DNA of 64,000 nucleotides from Euwallacea fornicatus (taxonomy: Eukaryota > Arthropoda > Insecta > Coleoptera > Curculionidae): contig NC_089577.1 in assembly GCF_040115645.1 (NCBI RefSeq), forward strand, positions 1,054,001-1,118,000. Direction: 5' to 3'. Position 1 is the stretch's first letter. Each line of letters begins with the position of its first letter. This document shows positions 24,858 through 35,912 of the stretch, one piece after another. Below the pieces are notes generated by a model, which was not told the origin of the DNA, searched no databases, and was given only the letters and a program-made list of their open reading frames with translations. The position numbers were made by a program, and so were the translations under genes.

Positions 24858-25996
24858 TTAATGCCCCGATTGCGCCACTTCCTTGCACCTTTTAGTAGCC
24901 GCCTCAATAGCTCCTATAACTGTTCCCCTGAAGGCTGAAAATAGAAATATTTATCCCAGAGCGCAACAGTCGAGAGGTGCCTTAAGTACCCCTTTCCTCC
25001 AAAAAATGAATGCCTGTCGCAGTAGACCCTCCAGGCGATGTCACATCATCCTTAAGCACCCCTGGATGTTCCTTTGTTTCCCTAACCATTCTGCCACTTC
25101 CTAAAACTGTTTGCGCGGCTAGTCGATATGCCAAATCTCGAGGTAGGCCCATTTTAACCCCTCCATCTGCTAGGGCTTCGATAAATAAGTAAACCTAAAT
25201 TGTATATGAGGAGGTTGTTTGGGATGTATAAAAGACGCTTACATAGGCAGGCCCAGAGCCACTTAGAGCTGTTATAGCATCCATCATGCTTTCACTGACC
25301 TCCTCGCAGGTGCCAATACTTTGCAGGAGCTTTTTGGCGACGGTGGTGTCCCCCTCGGTGGCTAAGTTCCCCTTTACGAAGACTGAGGCCCCGCTTTGCA
25401 CTAACGCAGGAGTGTTGGGCATTACCCGAATGACCCTGGAGTCTTTGGGTAAAATTTGCTCCAGTTGCTTAATGGTTACCCCCATTGCCACCGATAAAAA
25501 GAGCTTATCATTGTCAAATTTGACTGCCTTAAGGTCCCCAAGGGCAATGGGCACGATGTGAGGTTTAACTGACACGATTACGACTTGAGACTTCTGTACC
25601 ACTGGGATATTTTCCGTGAGGGCTTCAGCCCCTAAGTCCTAACGATTTTGCGGTGTTAATATGAAGCGGATAAAAGCTGGGTTGAAGTCACCTTAAATGC
25701 CTTGAGACTTACTGTGTCGGAAGGGTGGCAGCTCGACACAATACTTTCGGGTTTCGTTAGACCTATATTAAGTAATGCGGGTCAAGTGGTGCTCGAGTAG
25801 AAAACCAGCCGTCATAGGATTTTTGGGACTACTTAACTTGATTTGTCAACACAATAAGATTAAGCAGTCTAAACCAGAAAAAATGCAAATAATAGGTGTA
25901 ACCTATACACTTACCAGCTGATATGAATCCCTTGGCCATGGCCTGGGCCATTTTGCCTCCGCCAATAAAGCCGATCCTCAGCAGTTTGCTGGACAT
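24858..25996 (-). CDS. P5cr: Pyrroline-5-carboxylate reductase
   Basis: Five exons give 269 residues: 25996-25915, 25762-25713, 25638-25243, 25194-24990 and 24934-24858. The N-terminus has the NAD(P)H-binding Rossmann motif 'RIGFIGGGKMAQAMAKG'. The middle carries 'RVMPNTPALVQSGASVF' and 'ALSGSGPAYV', and the C-terminal dimerisation helices read 'EALADGGVKMGLPRDLAYRL' and 'DDVTSPGGSTATGIHFLE'. The enzyme catalyses the last step of proline synthesis, reducing delta-1-pyrroline-5-carboxylate with NAD(P)H, in mitochondria or cytosol depending on isoform. The length is nearer to human PYCR3 (274) than PYCR1 (319). The final intron uses GTACTT as donor; without it the frame stops early and would lose the conserved 'AIEAATKRCKEV' tail. 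Confidence 0.92.
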
Positions 25997-26564
25997 GGTT
26001 ATAGTTTACTTGAAATCCTCAAAGCTCCTGAAAATCGGACTCAAACCAACGACCTTTGTCTTGAAAATCCGCCAGGCACGACCTTTAGTCTGTATATGGA
26101 CACAACTAATGAAATGTTGATAATACCGGAACACTATCATTAAGCTTGTTGGGGTCGGTGCAAGAGATTTTTCCCGAAATTGTTTGTTTTGAATATGAAA
26201 CTACTGCTGAACAAGAGATGCGCTCACTTGGGTGGAATAGCATAGATAGGGTCAAAAGATCGTTGGCTTTGTAGAGATATGCCTGGCGGTTATCTGTTGA
26301 AGAGGTACTTTAGATGTTATTTTTATATACCGTTAATTATTATAGAATCAGAATACTTGGAATGGTTTATTGTGGTAACAAGGAGTCACAATCTTCAACT
26401 AAAAAAAAAAAAAAAACGTTTTAAAAACTTTATTCTTTTCCAACTTTTGGTAACCAAACCTAAGTACTATCCACTAAAAACACTATAAAAATATATAAAT
26501 CACCAACTCTGCAAGAGATAAAACAAACTTAACGATCAAATTAACTAATTTCCCATTATAAAAG
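25997..26564. other. Intergenic region, P5cr 5' side to TMEM135 3' side
   Basis: The part next to 25997 is presumably the P5cr promoter (minus strand) and the part next to 26564 the 3' UTR of TMEM135. A run of 16 A lies at 26401-26416. No gene was recognised. Confidence 0.5.
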
Positions 26565-28872
26565 TCAAAAGTACACTACTGGAATGGTCTTTGTAGCTTT
26601 GAGAACTTTGGTCAAAGATTCTGAAGTGTTAAGGCCCCAAACGTCCAAAGGCCCCCGCGCCATACATGCAATCCTGCAAGTTATTCCATACGTAATCCCT
26701 CTCACACACCACTCCTTTTGAACGTACCTTCCCCCTGAAATAGAATGCAGGAACTTCCAGTAACTAGGCCTCAGATTGGTAGGCTCCAAAATTGCTGCGT
26801 GAAACAGAATGCCGGTGCTCAGGCAATAGAGAAACTCGGTAAATCCGGGCACTTTAGGCAAGTAGCCCTTGACGATACCGATGTTGTACGTGATCTGGGC
26901 CGCTTTCCACATAACATAGAGGGCCACGGTGGTGTCTGGATACTTTTTGAAGGCGAGACCTGCTAGAAAACTGGCCGGAAAGGCGAAGGAAGCGTTGTCC
27001 TTGCCGAATATACGGCGTAGAATACAAAGGGATCCCTTGAGAGAAATAATAATTTAGATGAGTGTGGTGGTTTTTTAGAGTCAAAAAATCAAAATGAGCT
27101 ACTTTCTTATGGTAAACAACTCCTCTATGAATTTCAATACATATATTTTTTAATCCATTTTAAACAAAAGCAACTTACTCTAAAAACCCCAGAATAGAGC
27201 CCCAAAAACAAGCCCAAATTCAATATATCTTTTCTGACGAAAATCTGCTTTCCAGCAGCGGGGGACGCCAATAATTTCCTAATATTCAGCACCAGTTTAA
27301 GGATTACTTGTATGCCTAATCCCACGCTAAACATCTTCCCTGCACCCTACGAATTTTAAACCTAAAATTTTCCTTATTAAATCAGGTAAACTTACTCCTA
27401 GAACGTAATAAATGCAGCTGAAAGGATGAGGGCAGGAACTGTGCCTACCCAGGCACTTGACTTGATGAATAATCTTCTTGTACATCCTTAACATTTGTGT
27501 TAGTAAGTTCCATATAAAATTCTTATGCGCGCCGCTGTAGTGAGATCCTAGTTTTCAATAACTTTTAGTAATATTTCTAAAGGGGCAAATACCTACCTGA
27601 AGTACCAGCTGCAGCCACTTGTTGCCTGTATATTATATTCGGTTCACACTCACTTCGAATCCCAGAATCCTTTTCTTCATGAGGTCCTACAACAAATCTG
27701 TTGGACCTAAACTTTCTGCCCTCAAAACCACATGGTTCCTACCTCAAAATTTTGAACATAGCATCAGGAACTTCTTTATGCTGTCCCCCTTTATAGTAAG
27801 CCAAAAGCACTGCCATGCTACCTCCAAAAATGGCCACATCCCCATAGGGAATATTTTTCACCAGACCTTGAGACAAGGCCATGTTCCAGACTGTTTCAGT
27901 GGCGACATTGCTGACATACAAGCAGAGCAAGGTACGTCTGGACGGGCGCTCGATCAAGATTGCAAAAACGCTAGCCAGAAAGGCAGGGAAGAACGAAACT
28001 GTGAGGAGGTTAAAGTGCCCCAAAATGCTCCTGAAATTGATGTATTTACATTTTGGTTTGGTTTATGTGTGTTATTACCTTAAAGTGCATAAGAAGAAGC
28101 TGTAGCCAAAACCAGTAAAACTAAGGAAGGCTGTTGATTGGAGGATGCCATAAAGAGTCTTTTGGAGGTCGCTACGATTGGGGATGCGGCCTTTCATTAA
28201 GAGTGTGCACTGGAAGTGTTACAGTAGCTTTGAAGACTTGGTAAATAATTTTGGTTACCATTTGAAGTACAAAATACATTTGAAAAGAGTGGCGCATGAC
28301 GTTCAGAAATAGCTCCACAAGATACCCCTGACAGGTGGTCCACGTGTGGATATCACTACACTTAATGTAGAGTTTGCTTTGAACTGACATTTTGTTCAAA
28401 CTAATTTAACATCCAGGCGCATAAATGAAAGAAAAGCTCAGACAGCAATTTACAGATCCATTAAACAGTTATTAGTTTTTGTGGCTTAGACAAACAAGCA
28501 CTAAACTAACTCGCCTTTATGGTATTATCTCACTTTAGGACAAACAAATTAATCAAAATTATCAATGATAAAGTTGTATAGATTATTCATTTGAAGCACT
28601 GCATTGGCCATGGTATTGGCCCAATTGATTGTGATTAATTCATCACTTTAAATGATTGGAAACTAGATATTTCTAAATACAATTGCTTGTGGTGTTTATT
28701 CAGTACAACTTACCAGGTAAACAGTGCCATAAATCCTGAGAGAGTCAAAGACGCAGTATAAAAAGCATCCTGCAATAGCAGTGCTGCATGACTGTTTCCA
28801 GGGGTGAACATATTCAAAACAAGTGGTTGCTAAAGGGGCGCTTAAGGGTAGTTTGCTTAAAACTTGGGGCAT
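26565..28872 (-). CDS. TMEM135: Transmembrane protein 135 (TMEM135), with two alternative first exons
   Basis: Shared exons two to eight are 28209-28079, 28030-27743, 27715-27593, 27534-27396, 27346-27179, 27035-26728 and 26673-26565. They join in phase to either of two first exons (28872-28714 or 28390-28259), giving 474 or 465 residues against 458 in human TMEM135. Conserved landmarks are 'GILQSTAFLSFTGFGY', 'LIERPSRRTLLCLYVSN', 'GLFLGLYSGVFR' and the hallmark 'EPTNLRPSYWKFLHSISGG'. TMEM135 is a multi-pass membrane protein related to the Tim17 family, found in peroxisomes and mitochondria, with roles in mitochondrial division and lipid/peroxisome homeostasis. Cys and His-Trp pairs near the N-terminus match the vertebrate protein. 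Exon four ends with donor GTATTT; an alternative GTAGGT four bases earlier breaks the frame. Confidence 0.85.
28259..28390 (-). other. TMEM135: TMEM135 alternative first exon 1b
   Basis: The ATG at 28390 opens 44 codons ending before donor GTAACC in phase 0, followed by a 49-base intron. The encoded 'CSDIHTWTTC' and 'HSFQMYFVLQM' occupy the same place in the protein as exon 1a. The two are homologous, so only one would be used per transcript. Confidence 0.6.
28714..28872 (-). other. TMEM135: TMEM135 alternative first exon 1a
   Basis: An ATG is followed by 53 open codons and a consensus donor (CTG|GTAAGT) in phase 0. The encoded 'CFEYVHPWKQSC' and 'DSLRIYGTVYL' line up with the vertebrate TMEM135 N-terminus ('C.EI.HTWHPSC' and 'ESLRIYAPLYL'), closer than exon 1b does. 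Splicing to exon two at 28209 keeps frame and expected length. Confidence 0.65.
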
Positions 28873-29488
28873 TTTTTGTACTTGTTCATTGGCCCCACAG
28901 GATTATATCACAAATGTGTGGAGACAATAACCAACTTTATGCATAAGCGCAATACTTTCTTTTTCGTGAAATAATTACTATTGTTAATTGTTAATTAAGT
29001 ATTGTGTTATTGTTACGAGGACATCACGAAAAACGCACGCAACAACTATGCCTGGTAACTAATGTTAATAACAACATTATTGTTTTTTGGTGTCACTTTG
29101 AATAATTCGTTTCATAAACTGTTTTAAGCATTAATATTAACAGAGGACTTGACTTTTTCTTTTCGCTTTTCCATTGCAAACTTTCTCTTATAAATAAGCA
29201 ATCAGCTGATCGTAAGACCTTATTCAAAATTCAATTAAACGTGAGACCTTCGAGTAGTGGTCTTTAGATGGCGCTACTCAGGCATCGTTACGATTCCACG
29301 GTTGACAACGTCAAATGCATAACCTCGAGAGCGTCATCAAAAGTACTCTTTGTCTCTCACCCTAAATGCAGCTGATCTGACCGTAGAACTAAAAGGGTTA
29401 GTTTTTTATGAAATTCAGGAAAAATAAAAAATTTCTCTTAAAAAAAACTTTAATCTTATCACAGAAAATCTTTAACTCTTCCTGTTTA
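28873..29488 (-). promoter_or_regulatory. TMEM135 upstream region and PTCD1 3' flank
   Basis: An AT-rich stretch between the TMEM135 exon 1a start and the PTCD1 stop, both on the minus strand. It presumably holds the exon 1a promoter; the exon 1b promoter would have to lie at 28391-28713. No further gene was recognised. Confidence 0.4.
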
Positions 29489-31610
29489 TCAATATCGATG
29501 TTTTGTAGACGTTTTCACTTTAAAAGCAGATTGGTGTCTCGTCTTAAACCTCGCCCCATCTTTGGGTTTATACTTTACATCTCCTGGGGTGGTTTGCCGG
29601 TACTGCTGCCAGGGGTGTACGTCTTCTAATTCATCCATTTGGACCTCCGTTAGCCACGTCTTGTAACGCGATTTGAACACCTCAAACATCTTTACTTCCT
29701 TTTTTGACAATTTCTAAAATATCGATTTACATTAAGAAAAAAAGACTAAATGAAATAACACCTTTTGATCCCTCAAGTATTTGAATTTCTTCTTGAACTG
29801 GTCCAAATGGCTCAGGAATTTCTTGTTCACCAGAATGTGTTCCTTTTGGGCCACATCCATTATTTCCAAGATATAATCAAACTGTTTATGGAAACAGGCC
29901 TGTCTAAGCATAGCTCCCAGGATAGCAGCGTTAACACTAAATGACATAGTTGTCCTTAAAGATTGTTGAGAAAGGGGAGAGATGCTTACGTATAGCTGAA
30001 TCCCTGCATTTCATCTATTAAATTTAAGGCCTCTTCCTTAGTTGTGCAGCCCATAGAAAGGACTCCATAAGTGATTAAGTTTGGACGCATTTTTGCTTGT
30101 TTTATTGATGTCAGGACTTGTTTAGCTTCATCATAATCCGATCTCAAAATCTATAATAAAGGGGTAATATACATCTAATGGCTGACATAATAATTTTTTT
30201 TATCAACTCCTAAGATTTACTATCATCCCATTAGGGTATCACAGGACTTACCCTTTTCTTGATTAAAATATTATAAAAGTCTATATCAGGCTTAATATTC
30301 AGTTTCCTCATGGCACCAAGCACTTCTTTTTCAGCCATTAAAGTATTGGGAGCACTTTCCATAAGCAGAGTTAGTGTCTTTATATCTGGGGTACATTTAT
30401 ACTCCATCATAGTTTGCAAAAACCCTCTAAAACCTCCCACCAGAATAAGTCTATCCTCTGGATTTTTGATCTCTTCAAATGATATTATTGTCCCAAAGTG
30501 TGGTTTACGGGCAAGTAAATTGGGCTTTAATTTCTCAATTATAGCAGGAGTTACAATGTGGCTACTATAATCCTCTTTTTGGGATTCTTCTATTAAATTT
30601 AAATTTTTTGATGCCTCATTAAGAAAACAAGGCTCACCAGTAAGTCTGTTAATTACATCTTTAGTGTTCTCTAAGTCACCCATATTGCAATCTCTAATGC
30701 ACCGCAACATCAAGTTAAAGGTGTACAGACTCGGACTGATGTGTTTATCAAGCAGCTTTTTCCACACAAGCAGGCAATGTCTAAACCCAGCTTCTTTGTC
30801 ACTAATACAGCTTTGTATTAAAAAATTGAATGTGTCATCTTTTATCTTAAAACCCTTGCTCTGCATTTCATCCACAAGGGAAAAGGCCATAGGCAAGTCT
30901 CCACATCTCCCAAAAGCCTTAATCATGGCATTGTAATTTGTGTCATTAGGTTCTATACCTTTTTCAATAATTATATTGTACAAATGTTTGGCACGAGTAA
31001 GGCCATCTTCTGCCCAGGGGCTGTTTGCACAGGCATTGAAAAGAGAAGTATATGTGCTGATGTGTACTGTCAACCCTCTCTTCTTCATGTCATTATAAAG
31101 CATAAAAGCCTTCTTTGTGTACCCCACACGACCACACGCACCTAGGAGCAAGTTATAGATATAATTCTCAGGTTTTACCTTGTCTTCTTGCAACATCCGC
31201 ACTTCAAGCACATCTATGGCTTCCTTGATTTTGCGGTCTCGAATAAAACCTTTGATTAAGTCTGCATACTTTTTAGTGGAAAGTCTTTGAGATTGTGTAG
31301 GCTTTTCAGTAAAATATTTTTCCTCCAAAATATCACCTTCATCTGTTAGTTCCTGATCATACAAACGGGACTCTCCGAAGGAGTCTGGGTCTTGTCGCAT
31401 TCTGACTAGAAACTCCTGTTCCGACTTTGTATTGGGGTAATCTGAGGCACCCCATGCAGTCTGGCTCGATAAGGTTGAGTTTGGAAGTGAAGAACTGCTA
31501 TTAACTTTAAGAGTGCGGCTAATATTTCTTACTGAGCGTATGCGAAGGAATATAGTGGGAGAGTTTATACAGCTGCGAGCCAATTCTTGGCATAATTTTA
31601 GCTTAAACAT
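29489..31610 (-). CDS. PTCD1: Pentatricopeptide repeat-containing protein 1, mitochondrial (PTCD1)
   Basis: Four exons (31610-30252, 30150-29990, 29936-29762, 29713-29489) give 639 residues; human PTCD1 has 700. The ATG at 31610 starts a basic, Ser-rich leader (MFKLKLCQELARSC) typical of mitochondrial import; the reading frame is open upstream but without ATG. Helical pentatricopeptide repeats follow, for example 'NYIYNLLLGACGRVGYTKKA', 'TYTSLFNACANS' and 'NYNAMIKAFGRCGDLPMAF'. The C-terminus contains the conserved 'HPWQQYR'. PTCD1 is a matrix RNA-binding protein involved in mitochondrial tRNA-Leu processing and 16S rRNA/large-subunit assembly. It is divergently paired with TOM20, 404 bases away, so the two genes probably share a promoter. 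Confidence 0.88.
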
Positions 31611-32014
31611 ACCCTTTTTAGGTTTTTGTTTATATTTGATAGATAATTTAACCTCAATTTGCACGTTTTTGTGAGTTTAATTTGATTGGTCAGTTTGTTG
31701 CGTGATTTTATAATAATTGTGAATAGGTATGTCTTTTTCTATCTTGTTCAAACTCACAATTAGAGTGTTTCTGTCTCAATCTCGTTTAACGACATTGACA
31801 AGTGCGTAAAACAGTAATTAATAAAGTTCATTAGAATTACTCAGAACTATTCTGAAATAAAAAAATTAGTTCTATTAAGCACTGTCAGTGGCGTTGCTAT
31901 GTGCGATTGCGTAAAAACATGCGCGTTTGCTGCGTTCCGCATGCTTCATCTCAGGCCGTCATGGAGGCGAACTTTTGTTAAGAATTTTGTCCCAAAAAGC
32001 CGGAAAATAGAGCG
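31611..32014. promoter_or_regulatory. Bidirectional promoter of PTCD1 (-) and TOM20 (+)
   Basis: The two start codons are 404 bases apart on opposite strands. Near 31919-31945 there is 'catgcgcgtttgctgcg', which contains a CATGCGC half-site resembling the NRF-1/Ewg motif common in promoters of nuclear-encoded mitochondrial genes. Factor binding is inferred. Confidence 0.5.
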
Positions 32015-32690
32015 ATGGTCTCCCCTAAAGCAGTATTAGGGCTGTGCGCGGGCGTCTCCGCTACCCTCTTTCTGGGCTATTGCATCTATTTTGACAAAAA
32101 GCGACACGAAGACCCTGATTTTAAGAAGAAACTGCGAGAACGTAAGTGGGAGGTTATGTCACCCCCATTCTTTCAATATTGTTTGGGGCTACTTCAAATC
32201 TTTTTACTGCCTTTAATACAAGCCTCTGGGCTTTATCTATCAAACTGACCTTGTGGGGTCAAAGTAAAGACTCTCGAAACATACAAAGCAGTTGTCTATG
32301 ATAGGTCGTAAGGCAAAAAAAGCAGCTTCCTCTTCAGGGAAACGATGCAAAACTATCTTCCCTGATATGAAGGATCATGAGGCAGTCCAGCGGTTCTTCT
32401 TGCAAGAGATTCAGCTTGGAGAGGAACTCTTAGCTGCTGGGGACCTTGAAAATGGAGTTGACCACTTGGGCAATGCTGTAGCTGTATGCGGTCAACCAAA
32501 TGATCTTTTACAAGTAATTACAACCTTCCATGGAAAACTTATTTGATTAAAATGTCAAATATAGGTCCTGCAACAAACCCTGCAGCCTGAAGTGTTCCAT
32601 TTGTTGGTCAAGAGGCTTCCAGCTGTGGCCCCTCGATTAATGAAATCGCATAGCAACAATGCCACTCTGCAGGAAGATGATGTGGAGTAA
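32015..32690 (+). CDS. Tom20: Mitochondrial import receptor subunit TOM20
   Basis: Three exons (32015-32141, 32305-32513, 32565-32690) give 153 residues; human TOM20 has 145. The N-terminal membrane anchor 'LGLCAGVSATLFLGYCIYF' is followed by the basic 'DKKRHEDPDFKKKLRERR' and the receptor domain 'AVQRFFLQEIQLGEELLAAG'. The TPR-like segment is 'GVDHLGNAVAVCGQP', and the protein ends in the acidic 'QEDDVE' tail. TOM20 is the outer-membrane receptor that recognises amphipathic presequences and passes them to TOM22/TOM40. AATAAA signals occur at 32782-32787 and 33034-33039. The 3' end converges with COX18. Confidence 0.95.
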
Positions 32691-33197
32691 TTGTGTGACA
32701 AGGCTTAGTCTTTTTGAGGGTGTTTTTTAGTGGGATTTTGTGGTAATTGGAAGTCTTATTTAAGCAAATTTCATCTATTACAATAAACTGTGTGTCATAT
32801 ATTAGGTATATGACCACTTCCAGTGCTTGGTTTGTGTTATTTCGAGCATTTTTGGGTAGTATTTACCGCTAAAAATACCCTTAATTCAGTAGAATCTTTA
32901 TCCCTGTTACACAGGGATTTGTTGTTCTATCCAGAGAGTGTATTTTGGAGAATTAAGAAATGTTGCCCTTTTCAGCAATATAATATATTCATCACCCAAT
33001 TTCTTTTTATATTGTGTTTGTATCTTTTATGTAAATAAAGTTACTTTGTCATGAAAAATGGTTTTATTTGTAACAACATAGCTACTTGAATAAATCATAA
33101 GGTAAAATTTTAATTTTCATATGGTGGAAGGAATATACAGAGGAGGAAAATAACATAAAAATCTTGGATTCTGTATAAGTCTGTTTATTAAATTTTC
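32691..33197. other. 3' UTRs of TOM20 (+) and COX18 (-)
   Basis: Contains two plus-strand polyadenylation signals for TOM20 (32782 and 33034). COX18 ends at 33198 on the other strand, so its 3' UTR overlaps or abuts that of TOM20. No gene was recognised. Confidence 0.5.
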
Positions 33198-34451
33198 TTA
33201 CATCAATTTAAACTTAGACTTAAAATTTGAAATAACCATATTATAGGGTTTATCCACCTCTGCTGCACTTTTTGGTATTTTTAATATCCTCTTTACCTTT
33301 GGAGCCATTAAGAGCAAGTTCTGCATTAAGCCAAAAGCACTTGAAGTTGTCCAATACAGAACTAAACACTAAAATATACTTAAATGGAGGAAACTAAAAC
33401 ATTTCTATTGCAAAACATACTGAAGGAACTGAGGCAGCTATTGGCACCATCAAAACACTTAAACCTCTAAAGATATTTGTAAAAATCTTCTGAACCTTTT
33501 TAGTTTGAAGGTCTGGGGCCTTGGACAAGACTTGCAGCTGCAATTGCCATTTTTTTTTTAATTCAGATAAACTGGTCATTTTACCTCTATTATGGCTAAA
33601 TTCAAAATTCCCAGTGCCACTGGGAAAATCCAGGATGAGTCTGGGATTGTCAAATTTGGAATGAACCCAAAACCCCCTACCATAAGCTCTGTGAAAGTTA
33701 ATTGAGCCTTTACATCTACCTCTGGTAACATATAAACTAGATTGCGGATACTAACTGAAAGGGATACCCACAAGGGGATTTGGAACCATAGTAAAACTGT
33801 GGTTTTCAGGGGGTGGCAGTTATCTCTTTCTATGAGTTTATTCCACTGCTTTTTCATCTGTAAAATTGAAGGTTTCAGCATCGCCTAAATAACTGCAAAA
33901 ATAAGCAAACATACAGATTTTCTAAAGATAATTTTTGCAGTCTTTTCATCCCATTTATAGATCTTAACAGCTGTGTTAGTTTCATGCTTCAGCTCTTCAG
34001 CTATAGCAGGTAGTTCCAGTTTAATATTCTCAAGACGAGCAATTATGACTTGTTGATACACTGCTACAGGCAGAGTAATTACTGATCTATAGGTTTTTTT
34101 GTTTAATATTATTATAGTAATTGACTACTGCCACTAAAAATACCTCAAAAGGACTGTGGAAACTAATATACTGGCCCACCAAGGTAGCCCTGTATAATTA
34201 TGCACTTGCACCAAAAATTCTTGGCAATATGTTACTGGAGTGCTCTTTGAGAGGGTTTCAAATATGCCACTTTGTGTACCCACCATCGATTCTACGGAAG
34301 ATTTTACGGAAAAGTCTCTATAATGCATTAAAAAGGAGTTATTATCGGATAGGTTTCTGTGTGTTTGGGGCCATGGGGACCCCGCACAAGCCACGAGATT
34401 TTGGCATTTTCCAATGTTGCCATGCCTGATAAAGCGGATTATTTTAAGCAT
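33198..34451 (-). CDS. COX18: Cytochrome c oxidase assembly protein COX18, mitochondrial inner-membrane insertase
   Basis: Five exons (34451-34144, 34086-33915, 33884-33585, 33537-33421, 33368-33198) give 355 residues. After a basic leader the protein shows the YidC/Oxa1/Alb3 core: 'GLPWWASILVSTVLLR' (first membrane segment), a coiled matrix loop, 'CHPLKTTVLLWFQIPLWVSL', 'LMVGGFGFIPNLTIPDSSWI', 'GLSVLMVPIAASVPS' and 'CLVLYWTTSSAFGLMQNLLL'. COX18 translocates the C-terminal domain of COX2 across the inner membrane during complex IV assembly. The COX18 assignment over OXA1L rests on the RDNCHP-type motif and length. Two introns (47 and about 50 bases) must be removed to keep the frame; the exon starting at 33884 uses a TTTAG acceptor just past a nearer GCAG. 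Confidence 0.88.
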
Positions 34452-35912
34452 GTTGATCAAAAGTTCACGGGTTACCACATTCTTGATTAGTTATAACATC
34501 AAGAAAATCGTTAAAGTTGCTTAAAATCGGGCCTTTTATTTATATCGATGACGCAAAGTTTAAGAGGTTATGTCGACTGTTTACATATGAAAATTTACGC
34601 AGAGTTGCCGGACTGCATATTAATGATCATGTATAAAGATATTTTCCGAAAAAAAAAAATTAATCTGTAATCTTCTTGTCACCAGTATTGCATTGTAGCT
34701 ATTTCACATTATAGAATTTCGCAGAAAAATTGTTCCTGAGCGAATATTTAATGAGAATTATTTAATTATGGCCCAAAGCATAGAAAAACAATTGAATAAA
34801 TGCCTCTGACAGAGGGAAGCTTGGCAATGCCGCCAGTACCTGACCTACATTTTGACAGATGTTGCAAATATTATTTGGGTTGTGTTGTTTGTACAAAATC
34901 CCTCGAAATGTTTTGAACTTTTTTCACAAAAAAACCAAATTTTCAATCGAATTTTAGCTGTAACATTGTAGTGCACACTTCATTCTTTATCTCCACCTAC
35001 TCCGTATTAAAAATCAGCCCAAAATAGCGCTGAAATCGTGGGTTGAAGCAACCAGTTTGTGTGTAAATAAACAATTATAAAAAGGGAGAAGGTTTTTCTC
35101 TTAAATTTCTTAATCCCAATTTTCATTTCTTGTAGTTAATGTTGAGTTATATAATAGGGAAACTGTGCTAGCTAGTGTTCCTGAGGGTGCCTATCGCCCA
35201 CTAAGGGAATTATCTAATTATCTGTACAGGTAAGCTAAGGCTTTGACCTTAAGAGTTTAAAGTGCTTTTGCTGTTGTTAATAAAGGTTACTATTCATTAA
35301 AATGCTAGTTTTTATAATAGGAACCTTTACCAATTGTATTTGTTCAGTATAAAAGGATCTTTAACCTCAAAACAATCAACATTATGCTACCGAGTTTCTT
35401 AATGGGCAACTAATTTAAAGTTGAGTCTATGTGCTTTTTGTGGGCAAAATAATTAGGATATTTATGGTATTAAAAGCTCTCTTGTGTCTCTAAAAACCTA
35501 AGTTTTTCTGGTTTGATGCAAAGTCTAGCGAGTTTTTCATTTAAGACCTCAAGAAAGTAACTCAAAGATAAGAATAAAATTATGGTAACAATGTGTGATT
35601 CATTACTCCATAAAATATAGTATTCACGTGTGAAAAACTCATCAGTTTTTTTGTACATGAAAGTTTTCAGAAATATTAGGATTTTTTTCATTTTAAGTAG
35701 AAATTGAGTACTTTTATGGCCAACAAATCATATTGAAATAGGTGGTGCCGACCATTTCTAAAGCGCTATTACAAATTTTCCCCTCTGAGTTTCCAAAGAT
35801 AGTACGTCTCTGATTTATCACAAATTTTCCAGTTAATCTCAATCTTCTTTCTTAAATTCTTCAATAATAAAATTCTGCACTTCTGGAATTATTCACCATC
35901 ATTTTAGGCACC
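34452..35912. promoter_or_regulatory. COX18 promoter side and 5' non-coding exon/intron of germ cell-less
   Basis: COX18 (-) and germ cell-less (+) diverge from here. A consensus donor after 35229 (ACAG|GTAAGC) and an acceptor (ATTTTAG ending 35907), five bases before the germ cell-less ATG, suggest a non-coding first exon ending at 35229 and an intron of 678 bases. The rest is AT-rich with no recognised gene. Confidence 0.45.

Noticed and set aside
28172..28258. TMEM135 exon 1b read straight through into the next exon
   Set aside because: The unspliced frame hits a stop and loses alignment; removing a 49-base intron restores the conserved 'GILQS' region.
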